Source of the DNA: an uncultured Bryobacteraceae bacterium
Lineage (GTDB): Bacteria; Acidobacteriota; Terriglobia; Bryobacterales; Bryobacteraceae
DNA: 5,993 nucleotides
Direction of reading: 5' to 3'
Assembly (NCBI GenBank): GCA_937921835.1
Contig: CAKZVG010000763.1
Location: 1 to 5,993 of the forward strand
Position numbers and translations under genes: made by a program. Each line of letters starts with the position of its first letter. Positions within the stretch are counted from its first letter, which is position 1. The notes beneath the pieces were generated by a model. The model saw only the letters and a program-made list of their open reading frames with translations. It did not search any database and had not been told where the DNA came from. Shown here one piece after another: positions 5,803 through 5,993 of this stretch.

Positions 5803-5993
5803 CTATTTCACCTTCAGTAACCGGTCGATCAGCGCGTACAGCGCCTTGCCCTCAAAGATCTCCTTGTCGGTTTCGTGGCCGTAGTCGCCCTGGATCATGC
5901 CGCTGCCGTCGATCACGAAAAGGTGCGGGACGTCGATCGTGGCCCGGCGCACGTAGGAAGCCGCCATCTGCCCGCAGTCGAAAAGGATCGGGA
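5803..5993 (-). CDS. C-terminal fragment of a thioredoxin-fold (redoxin/TlpA-like) protein
   Basis: The last 62 codons of a minus-strand gene enter from the right edge and end with TAG at 5803-5805. The fragment reads as the C-terminal half of a thioredoxin-fold domain: PILFDCGQMAASY (1-13), then IDVPHLFVIDGSGMIQ (19-34), where P22 sits at the cis-proline position followed by the typical beta strand and turn. A final helix follows (LYALIDRLLKV, 51-61). This pattern fits AhpC/TSA- or TlpA-like thiol-disulfide proteins. The CxxC or peroxidatic-cysteine region is outside the window, so redox activity cannot be judged. C6 of the fragment is the only cysteine seen. A signal peptide would also be outside. 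It is followed by about 200 bases of intergenic sequence carrying the gltA promoter; no clear terminator was found, only a 5-bp stem at 5772-5787. Confidence 0.72.
   Translation of the reverse strand, partial: PILFDCGQMAASYVRRATIDVPHLFVIDGSGMIQGDYGHETDKEIFEGKALYALIDRLLKVK

Noticed and set aside
5620..5820. A 66-codon plus-strand open frame in the gltA upstream region
   Set aside because: It runs over the gltA promoter and leader and into the end of the redoxin gene, with no ribosome binding site and no recognisable features.
1..5993. CRISPR array, tRNA, rRNA, insertion sequence or phage-derived gene
   Set aside because: No regularly spaced repeats, cloverleaf-like or rRNA-like sequence, transposase motifs or terminal repeats were seen.

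Overview
This is a GC-rich window (roughly two thirds G+C by eye) of ordinary bacterial chromosome with tightly packed genes. It holds four complete protein genes that can be assigned to families, one small conserved-type hypothetical gene, and two genes cut by the window edges. The twin-arginine (Tat) leader on a D-threonine aldolase-like enzyme, the small helical protein with an LHK/ER/YE and DP-FAWLR pattern, and the redoxin fragment together resemble Acidobacteriota, perhaps a Solibacter/Bryobacter-like lineage. That assignment comes from memory of family patterns, not from a search. No phage, transposon, CRISPR, tRNA or rRNA signature was seen.

Layout: positions 1-96 (minus) carry the first 32 codons of an exported protein with a Tat-type leader and a strong ribosome binding site. 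Positions 169-591 (minus) encode a 140-residue, probably helical protein of unknown function. Positions 592-776 form a divergent intergenic region with a 37-base block containing only G and C. Positions 777-2003 (plus) encode a Tat-leader, PLP-dependent enzyme of the D-threonine aldolase/D-serine dehydratase family. It converges, with a 16-base gap, on a two-gene minus-strand unit: an AlaC-type aminotransferase (3011-4195) followed 22 bases later by a GNAT-family acetyltransferase-like protein (2020-2988).

A perfect 11-bp hairpin (4258-4283) separates this unit from gltA, type II citrate synthase (4300-5601, minus). gltA has a credible promoter with a perfect TATAAT box at 5741-5746, flanked by a 7-bp inverted repeat, and a leader of about 130 bases. 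Positions 5803-5993 (minus) are the C-terminal end of a thioredoxin-fold (redoxin/TlpA-like) protein.

Functional reading: citrate synthase and the alanine-type aminotransferase sit in central carbon and amino-acid metabolism (acetyl-CoA/oxaloacetate and pyruvate/glutamate nodes). The aldolase-like enzyme acts on D-hydroxyamino acids and is probably exported. I found no convincing evidence of a new multi-gene system. The most interesting points are the predicted export of a PLP enzyme, the dyad around the gltA -10 box, and the possibly leaderless start of the aminotransferase.
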